Source: Spirosoma foliorum (GTDB lineage Bacteria > Bacteroidota > Bacteroidia > Cytophagales > Spirosomataceae). Taken from it: DNA of 64,000 nt. Position 1 is the stretch's first letter, and every line of letters begins with the position of its first letter. The stretch is taken from positions 8,197,501 to 8,261,500 of the forward strand of contig NZ_CP059732.1 in the NCBI RefSeq assembly GCF_014117325.1, given 5' to 3'. The notes beneath the pieces are model-generated. The model was not told the origin of the DNA and did no database searches. It was given only the letters and a program-made list of their open reading frames with translations. The translations under genes and the position numbers were made by a program. Positions 7,433-16,080 of the stretch are shown here, piece after piece.

Positions 7433-8350
7433 CAACGAAGCAAATACGCCCTCTTTTAGTGAATAGGTCGACGTGCGTATTTGCGAAATGCCGTACGTTC
7501 TGAGCACATAATCAATCAGGCAAACGGCGACCACAATCATATCGACCCGCAGTTCGATCATACCCGGAATCTCCATTCGTTCCGCGTGATTTTTCGTGAT
7601 GAGTAATTCATAGGCACGATAAAACTCCTCGATTGGCAACGTAAACGCAGCCTGATTGGGATCGGGCAAGTGCCCTTTCGAATGCATGTACCACATATCA
7701 ACCAGCGTATCGAACGAACCTGATGAACCAACTAACACGGCGGGTTGATACTGATGAATAGCGTTAGCGAGTGGCAGCAGTTGTTCCTGAAAATAATCGT
7801 GTAACCGACGGATACTTCCAGAACTGATGGGGTCAGAACTCATGAATCGTTCGCGAAGCCGCTGCCCACCTATTTCGAAACTTTGCTTCCAGAAAACCCG
7901 GTTTTGATTCCCCAGAATAAATTCGACGCTGCCGCCACCAATGTCAATGACTAAAGCCGTTGAGTCATCTAACGCACCAGCCGCCCGGATACCCTGATAA
8001 ATATAGGCTGCTTCCTGATCGCCTGAAATGACCCTAATTTGAATACCCGTTTTTTGTTGAACCCGATCAATAAATTCCTGCTGATTGCGCGCTACCCGAA
8101 TGGCGCTTGTACCAAGAGCCACTACCTTTTCTGGGTCTATAATATGTTGATCGAGCACCTGTCGAAAATAGGTCAGCACGCCCAGGGCACGCTCAATGCC
8201 TTCTTCGGTAATGATTCCCTTATTGATACCTGCCTCGCCAATTTTAGCAGGCAGGCTTTCGCGGAATAGGATTTTAGGCGTATTGCCTTCTATTTCAGCG
8301 ATGAAGAGATGGAACGTGTTGGTGCCTAAGTCAATAATGGCTTGTTTCAT
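7427..8350 (-). CDS. Ppx/GppA-type exopolyphosphatase
   Basis: This 307-residue member of the ASKHA phosphatase fold removes terminal phosphate from polyphosphate or pppGpp. The first phosphate loop IDLGTNTFHLFIAEI is at the N terminus; the Glu-containing EAAYIYQG segment and the second loop VIDIGGGSVEF follow at about 118-140. The length is that of the short, N-terminal-only form lacking the HD-like C-terminal half of the longer enzymes. The ATG at 8350 fits the family start. A TAGATTTG box ends only five bases before it, so the mRNA may be almost leaderless. The promoter sits back to back with that of rpsU. Confidence 0.87.
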   Translation of the reverse strand: MKQAIIDLGTNTFHLFIAEIEGNTPKILFRESLPAKIGEAGINKGIITEEGIERALGVLTYFRQVLDQHIIDPEKVVALGTSAIRVARNQQEFIDRVQQKTGIQIRVISGDQEAAYIYQGIRAAGALDDSTALVIDIGGGSVEFILGNQNRVFWKQSFEIGGQRLRERFMSSDPISSGSIRRLHDYFQEQLLPLANAIHQYQPAVLVGSSGSFDTLVDMWYMHSKGHLPDPNQAAFTLPIEEFYRAYELLITKNHAERMEIPGMIELRVDMIVVAVCLIDYVLRTYGISQIRTSTYSLKEGVFASLR

Positions 8351-8372
8351 AATTGCAAATCTATTACCTTTG
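8342..8372. promoter_or_regulatory. Back-to-back promoters of ppx (minus) and rpsU (plus)
   Basis: On the plus strand TAccTTTG (8365-8372) is the -7 box for rpsU, with TTG at 8342-8344 twenty bases upstream. On the minus strand TAgaTTTG (8363-8356) is the -7 box for ppx. The two boxes are separated by a single base, so two polymerases could not bind at once. Confidence 0.65.
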
Positions 8373-8406
8373 CGACCCGGTTTTTAGCTAAAACACAATA
8401 TTTACA

Positions 8407-8604
8407 ATGCTTATCATTAACGTAAAAGACAACGAGTCGATTGACAAGGCCCTGAAACGCTTCAAAAAGAAGTTCGAAAAGACGGGTGTGTTGCGGCAGT
8501 TGCGCTCGCGGACAGCTTTCCAGAAACCATCGGTAAAGCGTCGCACAGAGATTATTAAGGCTACGTACAAAGAAAGAATGTACGGCAACCACACCGAGCA
8601 ATAG
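8407..8604 (+). CDS. rpsU: 30S ribosomal protein S21
   Basis: This 65-residue basic protein matches bS21: IINVKDNESIDKALKRFKKK at the start, then FEKTGVLRQLRSR and the basic tail. bS21 sits on the 30S platform near the 3' end of 16S rRNA and helps mRNA selection; in Bacteroidota it takes part in sequestering the anti-Shine-Dalgarno region. In this phylum rpsU is usually followed by a xer recombinase gene, as here apart from the IS110 insertion. Confidence 0.97.
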   Translation: MLIINVKDNESIDKALKRFKKKFEKTGVLRQLRSRTAFQKPSVKRRTEIIKATYKERMYGNHTEQ

Positions 8605-8689
8605 GATTTTAATCCGCCGGTGGTGCGTAGTTGGCCGAAATAACTCGTTGAATGCGCAGTCAGCGAGAGTAACAGTCAACTAAGACATA

Positions 8690-8722
8690 AAAGCAGCAAG
8701 CAGAGATGTTTGCTGCTTTTTT
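8690..8722 (+). terminator. Rho-independent terminator after rpsU
   Basis: AAAGCAGCAA and TTGCTGC form a stem around a ten-base loop and are followed by a T run (8717-8722). It lies about 85 bases after the rpsU stop; the sequence between holds no recognisable gene. Confidence 0.75.
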
Positions 8723-8732
8723 ATGACCCCCC

Positions 8733-8809
8733 TTTTTGTCATTCCGACGACAGGAGGAATCTCAAAGTCGCTTATTAATCAAGCTTGAGATTCCTCCTGT
8801 CGTCGGAAT
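8733..8809. repeat. Palindromic repeat split by IS110
   Basis: Arms 8741-8765 and 8785-8809 are perfectly complementary over 25 bases. The left arm is preceded by TTTTTGTC at 8733-8740. Its expected partner GACAAAAA is missing on the right but appears at 10030, just beyond the IS110 element. The repeat was therefore interrupted by the insertion. Confidence 0.85.
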
Positions 8810-8829
8810 TGTAAGTTTGCTCTGAACAA

Positions 8830-8985
8830 ATAATCTTTGGTTCTCCAGGTCATACCTACGTCGGGATGGTCTAAAAGACCGGTTGTCATGATCGGTAGCC
8901 TGGAGAGCCAATCTCATGGAACCCGGACAGTTCAGTGGGCATATAGCCCGTTTCACAATGATGTCGAGAGCATGAGTAGTATCCC
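8830..8985 (+). ncRNA. Predicted IS110 bridge RNA
   Basis: Two internal-loop structures lie in tandem before the transposase gene. The first has an 11-pair outer stem (8839-8849 with 8899-8909) and an inner hairpin GGTCTaaaAGACC (8868-8880), leaving 18-base loops on both sides. The second has an outer stem CTCATG/CATGAG (8913-8918 with 8971-8976) and an inner hairpin GGGCatataGCCC (8937-8949). In the first, 8859-8867 matches the left target 8801-8809 in 8 of 9 bases (the difference gives a G-T wobble) and 8883-8889 is complementary to the right target 10028-10034. In the second, 8927-8934 equals the right end 10021-10028 and 8955-8959 is complementary to the left end 8808-8812. This is the layout of IS621 target- and donor-binding loops. 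The 5' and 3' ends are estimates. Confidence 0.85.
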
Positions 8986-9003
8986 GCTTTTTTCGTTTTT
9001 AGC

Positions 9004-10005
9004 ATGAACCAACCAGCTATCTATTACGGGGTTGATGTCAGTAAAGAGACCTTACACATCAGCTACCAAATCGGAATCGATGCCAATGGGCAACCCCAAT
9101 GGGCCTATCAAACCCTGCCCAACCAAGCGGACTCCATTGAGCAATGGGCTGCTGAACTGCCCGCCAATAGCCACCTCATTTTCGAGCATACAGGTACCTA
9201 TTCGGCTCGATTAGCTTGGGTATTAGCCCTGCAAAATCGCCCCTTTAGCCTCCTTACGCCCAACCAAAGCAAAGGCTTTGCCGCCACTCTGAAGTCTATC
9301 AGCAAGACCGACCGGAGCGATGCGGCACTATTGGCGCGCTACGGACAAGTCTTTCAGCCCCAGCCTTCGCAACTGGCCGATGAGTCTCTACATCAGCTTC
9401 GCCAACAGCACAAACACCTCAACGACCTGCGAATCAGTCAGCAAGCGGTGGCTAATCAGCTTCATGCGCTGTCGTTCGACCCCCGGGCCAGTCAGAAAGT
9501 CAAGGCTAGCCTGCTGGTTCTCCAACAGAGCTACCTGACTCAGATTGCGCTCTTTGAAGAGGAACTGGATCAGCTGAGTCAACAGGAGTTGCAGGCCATT
9601 TCGGAGCGGATGCAGCGGGTCAAGGGGATTGGGCCGGCTTCCTCTCAAGCCTTGTGCACGGCCACCAATGGGCTGGCTGGATTCGAGTCAGCCAAAGCGG
9701 TAGCTAAGTTCGTGGGCATTGCCCCCAGTCAAACTCAATCGGGCAGTTCGGTTCGTCGGCGTGGTCGGATGGCCCGCACGGGTTTAGGGTATGTACGGGG
9801 CCTTTTATACATGGCAGCTCGTTCGGCCCGTAAATACAATTTGGGCTGTAAAGCGCTTTATGATCGGCTACGGGCCAAGGGTAAATGCCACAAAGTGGCG
9901 ATGGTGGCGGTGATGAATAAGTTGTTGCATCAGGTGTTTGTGGTGGTGAAGAAGAATATTGAATTCGTCAATGGGTTCAGCCTATCCAAACAAAATTTGG
10001 CTTAA
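9004..10005 (+). CDS. IS110-family transposase (bridge-RNA-guided recombinase)
   Basis: This 333-residue protein has the full IS110 layout. The N-terminal RuvC-like DEDD domain shows YYGVDVSKETL (first Asp), IFEHTGTYS (Glu, about 60) and KTDRSDAALLARYG (two Asp, about 102-105). A coiled-coil linker spans about 125-200. The C-terminal Tnp domain has RVKGIGPASS and FVGIAPSQTQSGSSVRRRGR, which holds the catalytic serine region. No stop or frameshift is seen, so it should be active. It would form a tetramer that joins donor and target DNA using the RNA encoded just upstream. Confidence 0.95.
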   Translation: MNQPAIYYGVDVSKETLHISYQIGIDANGQPQWAYQTLPNQADSIEQWAAELPANSHLIFEHTGTYSARLAWVLALQNRPFSLLTPNQSKGFAATLKSISKTDRSDAALLARYGQVFQPQPSQLADESLHQLRQQHKHLNDLRISQQAVANQLHALSFDPRASQKVKASLLVLQQSYLTQIALFEEELDQLSQQELQAISERMQRVKGIGPASSQALCTATNGLAGFESAKAVAKFVGIAPSQTQSGSSVRRRGRMARTGLGYVRGLLYMAARSARKYNLGCKALYDRLRAKGKCHKVAMVAVMNKLLHQVFVVVKKNIEFVNGFSLSKQNLA

Positions 10006-10043
10006 AACTTGTTTTTTGACACAGTTCATGACAAAAAACAGAT

Positions 10044-10051
10044 TAGATTTG
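10044..10051 (+). promoter_or_regulatory. -7 promoter box for xerC
   Basis: TAGATTTG matches TAnnTTTG and ends three bases before the ATG at 10055, which predicts a leaderless or nearly leaderless mRNA. It lies outside the IS110 element, but anything upstream of 10030, including the original -33 region, was replaced by the end of the IS. Confidence 0.5.
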
Positions 10052-10054
10052 GCA

Positions 10055-10987
10055 ATGGAAAACCAGGGCAATCCGACAAATTCCGCAGGGCAAACTGTTT
10101 GTTCAGACTTCCTCCAGCATATTCGCTACGAAAAGCGGCTGAGTCATCATACGCTTACGGCTTATGCAAACGACCTGGAGCAGTTCACCTTATTTCTGGC
10201 AACGGAATGTAATGTCGACCAGCCTGAACGGGCTGATTTTCGGCACATTCGGTCGTGGATTGTGAGTCTGGTTGAGGCCGACATAGACAAGTCGTCGGTG
10301 AATCGGAAGATTGCTACGTTACGGAGTTTCTATAATTTTCTGGTTCGTCGGAAGGTGATCGAGCTTGATCCGATGACGAAAATTCAGGCGCTGAAAGCTA
10401 GTAAACGGTTGCCGCAATATGTCGAAGAAAAGCCAATGGAGATGCTGCTCAACGACATCGAATTCCCCGATACGTTTGAAGGCATTCGTGACAAGCTCGT
10501 GCTCGAACTACTCTACGGCACGGGTATTCGATTGAGCGAGCTAACGGGTCTGAAAACCGCTGACGTGAACCTCTACGATAAAACGATTCTGGTGCTGGGT
10601 AAACGGAACAAACACCGAATTATCCCGCTGACCCAACCCTTGTTTGAGCTTATACAGCAATATAATCAGTTGAAAGAAAAGGAGTTTTCGGGTCAGGCCG
10701 ATCAAACCATTTTGATTGTCAGTGATAAAGGTGTGCCTGCTTACCCGGTTCTGATTCAGCGAATTGTAAAGAAAAATCTTGCGCTCGTTACCACGCTTGA
10801 GAAGAAAAGCCCACACGTATTGCGTCACTCGTTTGCTACGCATCTACTTAATCGGGGCGCTGACCTGAACGCCATTAAAGATTTGCTGGGGCATAGCAGT
10901 CTGGCAGCCACTCAGGTTTATACGCATACCAGCCTCGAGCAACTCAAGAAAACCTACGATCAAGCGCATCCGAAGGCAAAAAAATAA
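10055..10987 (+). CDS. xerC: Tyrosine recombinase XerC-type
   Basis: This 310-residue protein has an N-terminal SAM-like core-binding domain (FLQHIRYEKRLSHHTLTAYA) and a catalytic domain with the tyrosine recombinase residues: Arg in GTGIRLSELTGL, HVLRHSFATH with His and Arg, GHSSLAATQVYTH with His and the nucleophile Tyr. It should resolve chromosome dimers at dif. The rpsU neighbour is the usual one in Bacteroidota. The reading frame is open back into the IS element (9959) and an ATG at 10028 spans the junction, but the promoter box at 10044 favours the start at 10055 (MENQGNPTNS). Confidence 0.88.
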   Translation: MENQGNPTNSAGQTVCSDFLQHIRYEKRLSHHTLTAYANDLEQFTLFLATECNVDQPERADFRHIRSWIVSLVEADIDKSSVNRKIATLRSFYNFLVRRKVIELDPMTKIQALKASKRLPQYVEEKPMEMLLNDIEFPDTFEGIRDKLVLELLYGTGIRLSELTGLKTADVNLYDKTILVLGKRNKHRIIPLTQPLFELIQQYNQLKEKEFSGQADQTILIVSDKGVPAYPVLIQRIVKKNLALVTTLEKKSPHVLRHSFATHLLNRGADLNAIKDLLGHSSLAATQVYTHTSLEQLKKTYDQAHPKAKK

Positions 10988-11026
10988 AGAAAGTCATTTC
11001 CTAAATTCCTGGTTTACATACTGTTT

Positions 11027-11992
11027 ATGTTTCTAGAAAAGATCAAATCTGCCGAATCAGGCGTGTTACTTTACGGCATCACTCCACCCAAAGTTGGTAC
11101 CACACCCGAACGCGTTGCTGAGATTGCCCAAAAAACAATTGAGCGACTGACTACTTTGGATATCGATGCACTTGTGGTGTATGATGTCCAGGATGAGTCG
11201 GCCCGAACGAAAGAAGAAAGGCCCTTCCCATTTTTAAATGCGCTTGATCCGCTTGAGTTTGCCTCTACACATCTAGGCTCGTTAAACATTCCGAAAATCA
11301 TCTATCGTCCTGCCGGAAAATTTTCTCCCGTAGAGCTATCGGATTGGCTGGAAGAGCTACATAACCAGAATTTCTATCCTGTTTTTGTTGGTGTACCAGC
11401 ACCAGATTATCCGGTAAAAACGAGCCTGCCAGAAGCTTACGAGATCTGGAGCAGACATCAAGACACCTCCGTTATCGGTGCCGTAACCATCCCCGAGCGG
11501 CATAACCTGTTGAAGGATGAGGATGCTAGGATACTGGATAAAATGAGTAGTGGTGTATCGTACTTTATTTCACAGTGCATTTTCAATCTTGACTACGCAA
11601 AGCAGGTTATCGAAGATCTAGTAATCAGTTGTACAGAAAAGAATATCTCTCCTCCGACGGTTATTTTTACAATTACCGCCTGTGGATCAGCAAAAACACT
11701 CCAGTTTATGGAATGGCTGGGTATTCACGTGCCGGATGAATTGAAGGAAGAACTCAAAAAGTCAGACGATATTCTTGAGAAATCGGTAAAGATATGCCTT
11801 GATATTGCTTCCGAGCTGACCACATTTTGTATGGAGCGTTCTATTCCTTTCGGCTTCAATATCGAAAGCGTTGCTATTCGCAAAGCCGAGATCGAAGCGT
11901 CTATCAGCATAGCAGAGGGCATAGGCCAGATGCTGAAGGATAAAGGTGTTCGTAAAGTGGCGAAAGATTACGAAGCGCAGGTTGTCAAATGA
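11027..11992 (+). CDS. Methylenetetrahydrofolate reductase-superfamily protein
   Basis: This 321-residue protein reads as the MetF TIM barrel: an N-terminal strand then YGITPPKVGTTPE, DIDALVVYDVQDESAR, a TIPERHNLLKDE segment as in the family (normally the FAD/folate site), and YFISQCIFNLDYAKQVIEDL, which matches the F-TQ-FF motif region. It would bind FAD and reduce 5,10-methylene-THF, but it diverges from canonical MetF, so another folate-type substrate is possible. It lies 40 bases after xerC on the same strand and before a strong terminator. Confidence 0.75.
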   Translation: MFLEKIKSAESGVLLYGITPPKVGTTPERVAEIAQKTIERLTTLDIDALVVYDVQDESARTKEERPFPFLNALDPLEFASTHLGSLNIPKIIYRPAGKFSPVELSDWLEELHNQNFYPVFVGVPAPDYPVKTSLPEAYEIWSRHQDTSVIGAVTIPERHNLLKDEDARILDKMSSGVSYFISQCIFNLDYAKQVIEDLVISCTEKNISPPTVIFTITACGSAKTLQFMEWLGIHVPDELKEELKKSDDILEKSVKICLDIASELTTFCMERSIPFGFNIESVAIRKAEIEASISIAEGIGQMLKDKGVRKVAKDYEAQVVK

Positions 11993-12100
11993 AAAAAGAC
12001 AATCTGTAGTTTGGTCCTAAAAAATGGCCATAGCTAATCGATTCGTAACGAAAGCGTTATCTGTTTCCTGGTCATAGGGTTTTATACGTCTAACAATTTA

Positions 12101-12142
12101 GGCAAATCTATTCTCTACAAAGAGGATAGATTTGCCTTTTTT
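12101..12142 (+). terminator. Strong rho-independent terminator
   Basis: GGCAAATCTATTCTC pairs with GAGGATAGATTTGCC (one mismatch) and is followed by eight T. It ends the xerC/metF-like unit and lies 40 bases before the sensor-kinase gene. Confidence 0.85.
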
Positions 12143-12183
12143 TTACGTTTGCCATTCGTAAACCAGCTAACCCGTATCCTCTT

Positions 12184-15100
12184 TTGCTGGCATTATTGAA
12201 TAACCTGAAAATTGGTAGTCTTCTTCTGGGCTTACTTCTTTGGCTAGGTACACTGGCCGAAGCGCAGCCCTATGTGGCCTGGGTGAAACACTATGGGCCG
12301 GAGAATGGCTTAGCGCACCGAGAGGTAAATGCCATTTTTCAGGACCGGCAAGGGTTTATGTGGTTCGGTACCAAGTTTGGCTTGAGCCGCTTCGACGGAA
12401 AAACGTTTACTACCTTCACAAAAGATCGTAACGGGCTGGATTTTGACGATATACAGTCTATTAGTCAGGATGCCGATGGATTGTTATGGCTCATGGGCCC
12501 ATATGGTGAATCGAGAATAACGCTGTTTAATCCGTTGAATGGTACGACTAGTTCATTCGAGGAGAAATTCAAAAAACAGCTAGTTTCCCGATTGTCAACC
12601 CGTGATCAACGCCTGGTCGGCAGCCCGGATGGATATATTTTTTTTACAAACCGGTCTCCAGGGGTATTAGCTTCCTATCATCCCAAATCCGGGCTGCGTT
12701 ATGTTCAACTACCGCAGTATAAAACACTCGACGTAGTCAAGACAACATCCCGAAATACGGTTTGGGTAGTTGCCGATGCGAACCAGTTAATCGAACTAAC
12801 AGCGGAGGGTAAGGTAGTACATCAGTTCCGGCATGCACAACAGGAAATTGTACCCTGTTTGGGACAACAGAACGCGGGTGTTGAGTTTTTCTACCTAACT
12901 ACTGACGGGCTACCGAACAAGACAAATTTTACGTTGTATTGCGTCGATGAGTCTGGTAATCAGCGTCAGATGCCGCCTTTCCGTGAGCCATTCGTACGGA
13001 AAAATATTTACCCGATCTGCTACGCTTTTGATCATACCGGACTCCGGTGGGATGGAACCTGCCTGCGCGATTCAACCAATCGAACCCTGCTTGACATAAC
13101 CAATCAGCTATCGGGTAAAACGCTTGAGAATCGGAGTTTTTTTCGGGATCGTAACGGCGGAATGTGGCTAGGCACCAGCTTTGGGGTGTACCAGGTCAAC
13201 GTCGCAAAAAATCATTTTCACCGATTATTTTATGATGCCAACCTCACCAGCGAAAAAATAGCTGCGATTCGTGGGGTTACCGTAATCGGGAATCAGGTTT
13301 ACGCTAATCTTGAGAAATTCGGTCTTTACACGAGTAATCTGTCAGGTGGTACCATCAAAAAGTTAGTTGATCATTTACCCTATGATCCGATGGTGGCGCT
13401 GACCACGATCCAACCCGATAAGCTCGCGCTGGGTGCCGGAAACCAATTTCTGGAATATGATCTCAAAACGGGTACGCATAGGCTCTCGGCACTGCCGCAG
13501 ACGAACATGCTCTGGACGATCTGTCCGATGCAGGCCGATCGATGGATAGCCGGTGGCCGTCCTGGGCTTTGGCTGATCCAGGCTAAAACTGGGCAGGTAA
13601 AGCCATTTATGCAGTATAATCAGTTTACTGAACTTGCTCAGTCGCATATACTCCATATCGCTCCCGATCGTCGGGGTATCTTTTGGGTTTGTTCAGGAAC
13701 TGGCTTATACACGCTTGACCCAGCCAAAGGAGTTACGGCTCGTTACTGGAGTGGCGGGAAAGACGATTTTTACCTGCCTGCCGACAGTTATCAGCATGTT
13801 TATCAGGATGTAAACGAGATTTATTGGCTAGCCACGGCTAACTCAGGTCTGATTCGCTGGGATCGACAACAGCATCAGTACCAGCAATTCCGACGTAGTG
13901 AAGGGCTAGCCAATAACAATATCTATGCTGTCTATGCCGATCAAAGAGGAAAATTATGGCTCAGTAGCGACTACGGAATTATGCAATTTGATCCGGTTCG
14001 CCTGACCACCCGAACCTATTTTGTGCAGGACGGCATCACCCACAATGAATTCAATCGGATTGCCCATTTTCAGGACAAAGCTGGTCGGCTTTATTTCGGA
14101 GGACTAAATGGCATTACCTTCTTTGATCCTCAGAATTTTGATGCCGAAAAACCACCCGTTCCACTGCCTATTCGCCTGGTATCGTTCAGGCAACTCGATA
14201 ATTCGCGCAATCAACTGATCGATAAAACAGAAGAACTCGTAAACACCAACCGGATTGTTATTCCACCCGGCGATCAGACGGCAGTGCTTGATTTTGCCCT
14301 GCTAAATTTCACAGATGCCGAAAAGAATGTATATGCCTACCAATTCAACGGTCTCGACAACACATGGACTCAGCAAACAGAGTCCTCGTTGCGGCTGGGC
14401 AATTTACCCTACGGCACCCATACGCTTTTGATCAAGGGGCAGGCAGCCAACGGGCAATGGTCGGCCAATACGCTACGGATCGAAGTAGAGGTACAACGAC
14501 CCGTTTACCTGCAAGTCTGGTTCATCGTTTTGTCGATTCTGTTGCTACTAGCTGGCATCTGGGCTTGGCTGAAGTGGCGTATCTGGAATCATCAGCAGGA
14601 ACAGCTTCGGCTGCAAAGCGAGATTAAACAGGCTACGGCCCAAATTGAAGAAGATAAGCAATTGATTGAACAACAGGCATATACGCTTCTTCAGCTCGAT
14701 GAGACCAAATCGCGCTTTTTTGCCAATATTTCCCACGAATTTCGGACGCCTTTAACGGTTATTCTGGGTATGGCCTCGGAGATAAAACGGTATAAAACAG
14801 ACGAGCTTATACAACGAAGTCATCGGGTTGCGGACCTCATCGAACGTAACGGTAGCAACCTATTACGACTAATCAACCAGATTCTGGATCTTTCCAAACT
14901 CGAAGCGGGCGAAATGCATCTGCAACCCATTCGGGCCGACATCGTTAGCTTTACCCGTTACATCGCTGAGTCGTTTCACACGATGGGTGCGCTTAAGGCT
15001 ATTCAGGTGCATTTCCAGACAGATGCTCAAAGCTTGGAAATTGATTTTGACAAAGACAAGCTCCAGGATATTCTGTCCAATCTACTAACGAACGCCATCA

Positions 15101-16080
15101 AATTTACGCCCTCAGATGGTCACGTTTATCTGAAATTAACGACGCAGGAAACGAATGATTCGCTCACTAGTAGAGGCTATTACGAAGCAATTGCGCCAAT
15201 CCGGCAACTGGGTGAATCCTGGCTCTCCATCTGCGTGCGTGATACCGGGCCAGGCATCGACACAGATAACCTTCCACGGATTTTCGATCGATTTTTTCAG
15301 CAGTCGACCGACGCGGTGGCGAACCAGCCAGTTGCTGAACTTGGCGGAACGGGCATTGGCCTTTCGTTGGTGCGTGAACTGGTGATGCTCATGCAGGGCG
15401 GACTGGCGGTGCGCAGTTTACCTGGTCAGGGAGCGGAGTTTGTTATTCAGTTGCGTCAGACTCATCAGGCTCCTCTGGCGTCGGTATCCGTAGCCAAGAC
15501 CATTACTACTAGTTCCGACAGGCTTGATGTGGTCGATTCGCTGGAAGAGGGAGCTGATGATAAACCACTTCTGTTGCTGGTAGAAGACAATGAGGACGTA
15601 GCGACCTATATTATCTCCTGTATTGAGACGGACTACCGAATTAGTCGGGCCAATAATGGTCAGGCGGGTATCGATCTAGCGATCGACAAAATACCCGATC
15701 TGATTCTGAGTGATGTGATGATGCCCCAGAAAGATGGGTTTCAAGTCTGTGATACGCTGAAAAATGATGCTCGGACCAGCCACATACCCATTGTTCTGCT
15801 CACCGCCCGTGCTTCCTTTAGCGACCGGGTTGCTGGCCTCCGACGGGGTGCCGATGCCTATTTGACCAAACCCTTTCAGCGGGAAGAACTAACCGTAGTG
15901 CTCAGCAATCTGCTCCAGTCCCGGCGCGTTCTGCAACGTCACTACAGTCAGCTGGTACTGCAACCCACACCGCCCGAACGGCCTGCTCCCGACGGCGAAG
16001 AATCGTTGGAAGATCAGTTTCTGCGCAGGTTGCGGTCGTTGCTGGAGCCACAGTTCGGAGAATGCCTATTTCTCTATTGA
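12184..16080 (+). CDS. Hybrid two-component sensor kinase (propeller-type), frameshifted at 3' end
   Basis: This 1298-residue membrane sensor belongs to the Bacteroidota HTCS type. Order: signal peptide (1-28), two-component propeller repeats (about 30-700, e.g. IFQDRQGFMWFGTKFGLSRFDG), Y_Y_Y domain (about 700-775), membrane helix (about 779-800), coiled coil, HisKA with ISHEFRTPL (His851), HATPase with NAIKFTP, DTGPGI and GTGIGLSLV, and a receiver with LILSDVMMP (Asp1177). The periplasmic part should sense a glycan or other ligand. The AraC module expected at the end is in another frame (see 16058-16330). The start is taken as TTG 12184, since no ATG precedes the signal peptide. Confidence 0.88.
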   Translation: MLALLNNLKIGSLLLGLLLWLGTLAEAQPYVAWVKHYGPENGLAHREVNAIFQDRQGFMWFGTKFGLSRFDGKTFTTFTKDRNGLDFDDIQSISQDADGLLWLMGPYGESRITLFNPLNGTTSSFEEKFKKQLVSRLSTRDQRLVGSPDGYIFFTNRSPGVLASYHPKSGLRYVQLPQYKTLDVVKTTSRNTVWVVADANQLIELTAEGKVVHQFRHAQQEIVPCLGQQNAGVEFFYLTTDGLPNKTNFTLYCVDESGNQRQMPPFREPFVRKNIYPICYAFDHTGLRWDGTCLRDSTNRTLLDITNQLSGKTLENRSFFRDRNGGMWLGTSFGVYQVNVAKNHFHRLFYDANLTSEKIAAIRGVTVIGNQVYANLEKFGLYTSNLSGGTIKKLVDHLPYDPMVALTTIQPDKLALGAGNQFLEYDLKTGTHRLSALPQTNMLWTICPMQADRWIAGGRPGLWLIQAKTGQVKPFMQYNQFTELAQSHILHIAPDRRGIFWVCSGTGLYTLDPAKGVTARYWSGGKDDFYLPADSYQHVYQDVNEIYWLATANSGLIRWDRQQHQYQQFRRSEGLANNNIYAVYADQRGKLWLSSDYGIMQFDPVRLTTRTYFVQDGITHNEFNRIAHFQDKAGRLYFGGLNGITFFDPQNFDAEKPPVPLPIRLVSFRQLDNSRNQLIDKTEELVNTNRIVIPPGDQTAVLDFALLNFTDAEKNVYAYQFNGLDNTWTQQTESSLRLGNLPYGTHTLLIKGQAANGQWSANTLRIEVEVQRPVYLQVWFIVLSILLLLAGIWAWLKWRIWNHQQEQLRLQSEIKQATAQIEEDKQLIEQQAYTLLQLDETKSRFFANISHEFRTPLTVILGMASEIKRYKTDELIQRSHRVADLIERNGSNLLRLINQILDLSKLEAGEMHLQPIRADIVSFTRYIAESFHTMGALKAIQVHFQTDAQSLEIDFDKDKLQDILSNLLTNAIKFTPSDGHVYLKLTTQETNDSLTSRGYYEAIAPIRQLGESWLSICVRDTGPGIDTDNLPRIFDRFFQQSTDAVANQPVAELGGTGIGLSLVRELVMLMQGGLAVRSLPGQGAEFVIQLRQTHQAPLASVSVAKTITTSSDRLDVVDSLEEGADDKPLLLLVEDNEDVATYIISCIETDYRISRANNGQAGIDLAIDKIPDLILSDVMMPQKDGFQVCDTLKNDARTSHIPIVLLTARASFSDRVAGLRRGADAYLTKPFQREELTVVLSNLLQSRRVLQRHYSQLVLQPTPPERPAPDGEESLEDQFLRRLRSLLEPQFGECLFLY

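Larger units (their letters stand above)
8808..10029 (+). mobile_element. IS110-family insertion sequence, intact
   Basis: The element is about 1.22 kb with one transposase gene and a long upstream non-coding end. AT is present at both junctions (8808-8809 and 10028-10029), as expected for a dinucleotide core shared by target and donor. Removing 8810-10029 restores the right arm of the palindromic repeat (CGTCGGAAT joined to GACAAAAA), which fixes the boundaries. There are no terminal inverted repeats, as is usual in the family. It separates rpsU from xerC. Confidence 0.88.

Noticed and set aside
8605..8689. Possible small RNA between rpsU and its terminator
   Set aside because: No stable fold or known family is visible; it may simply be the rpsU 3' leader to the terminator.
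8808..10029. Terminal inverted repeats of the IS element
   Set aside because: No complementary ends are seen. The IS110 family lacks them, and the restored palindrome defines the ends better.
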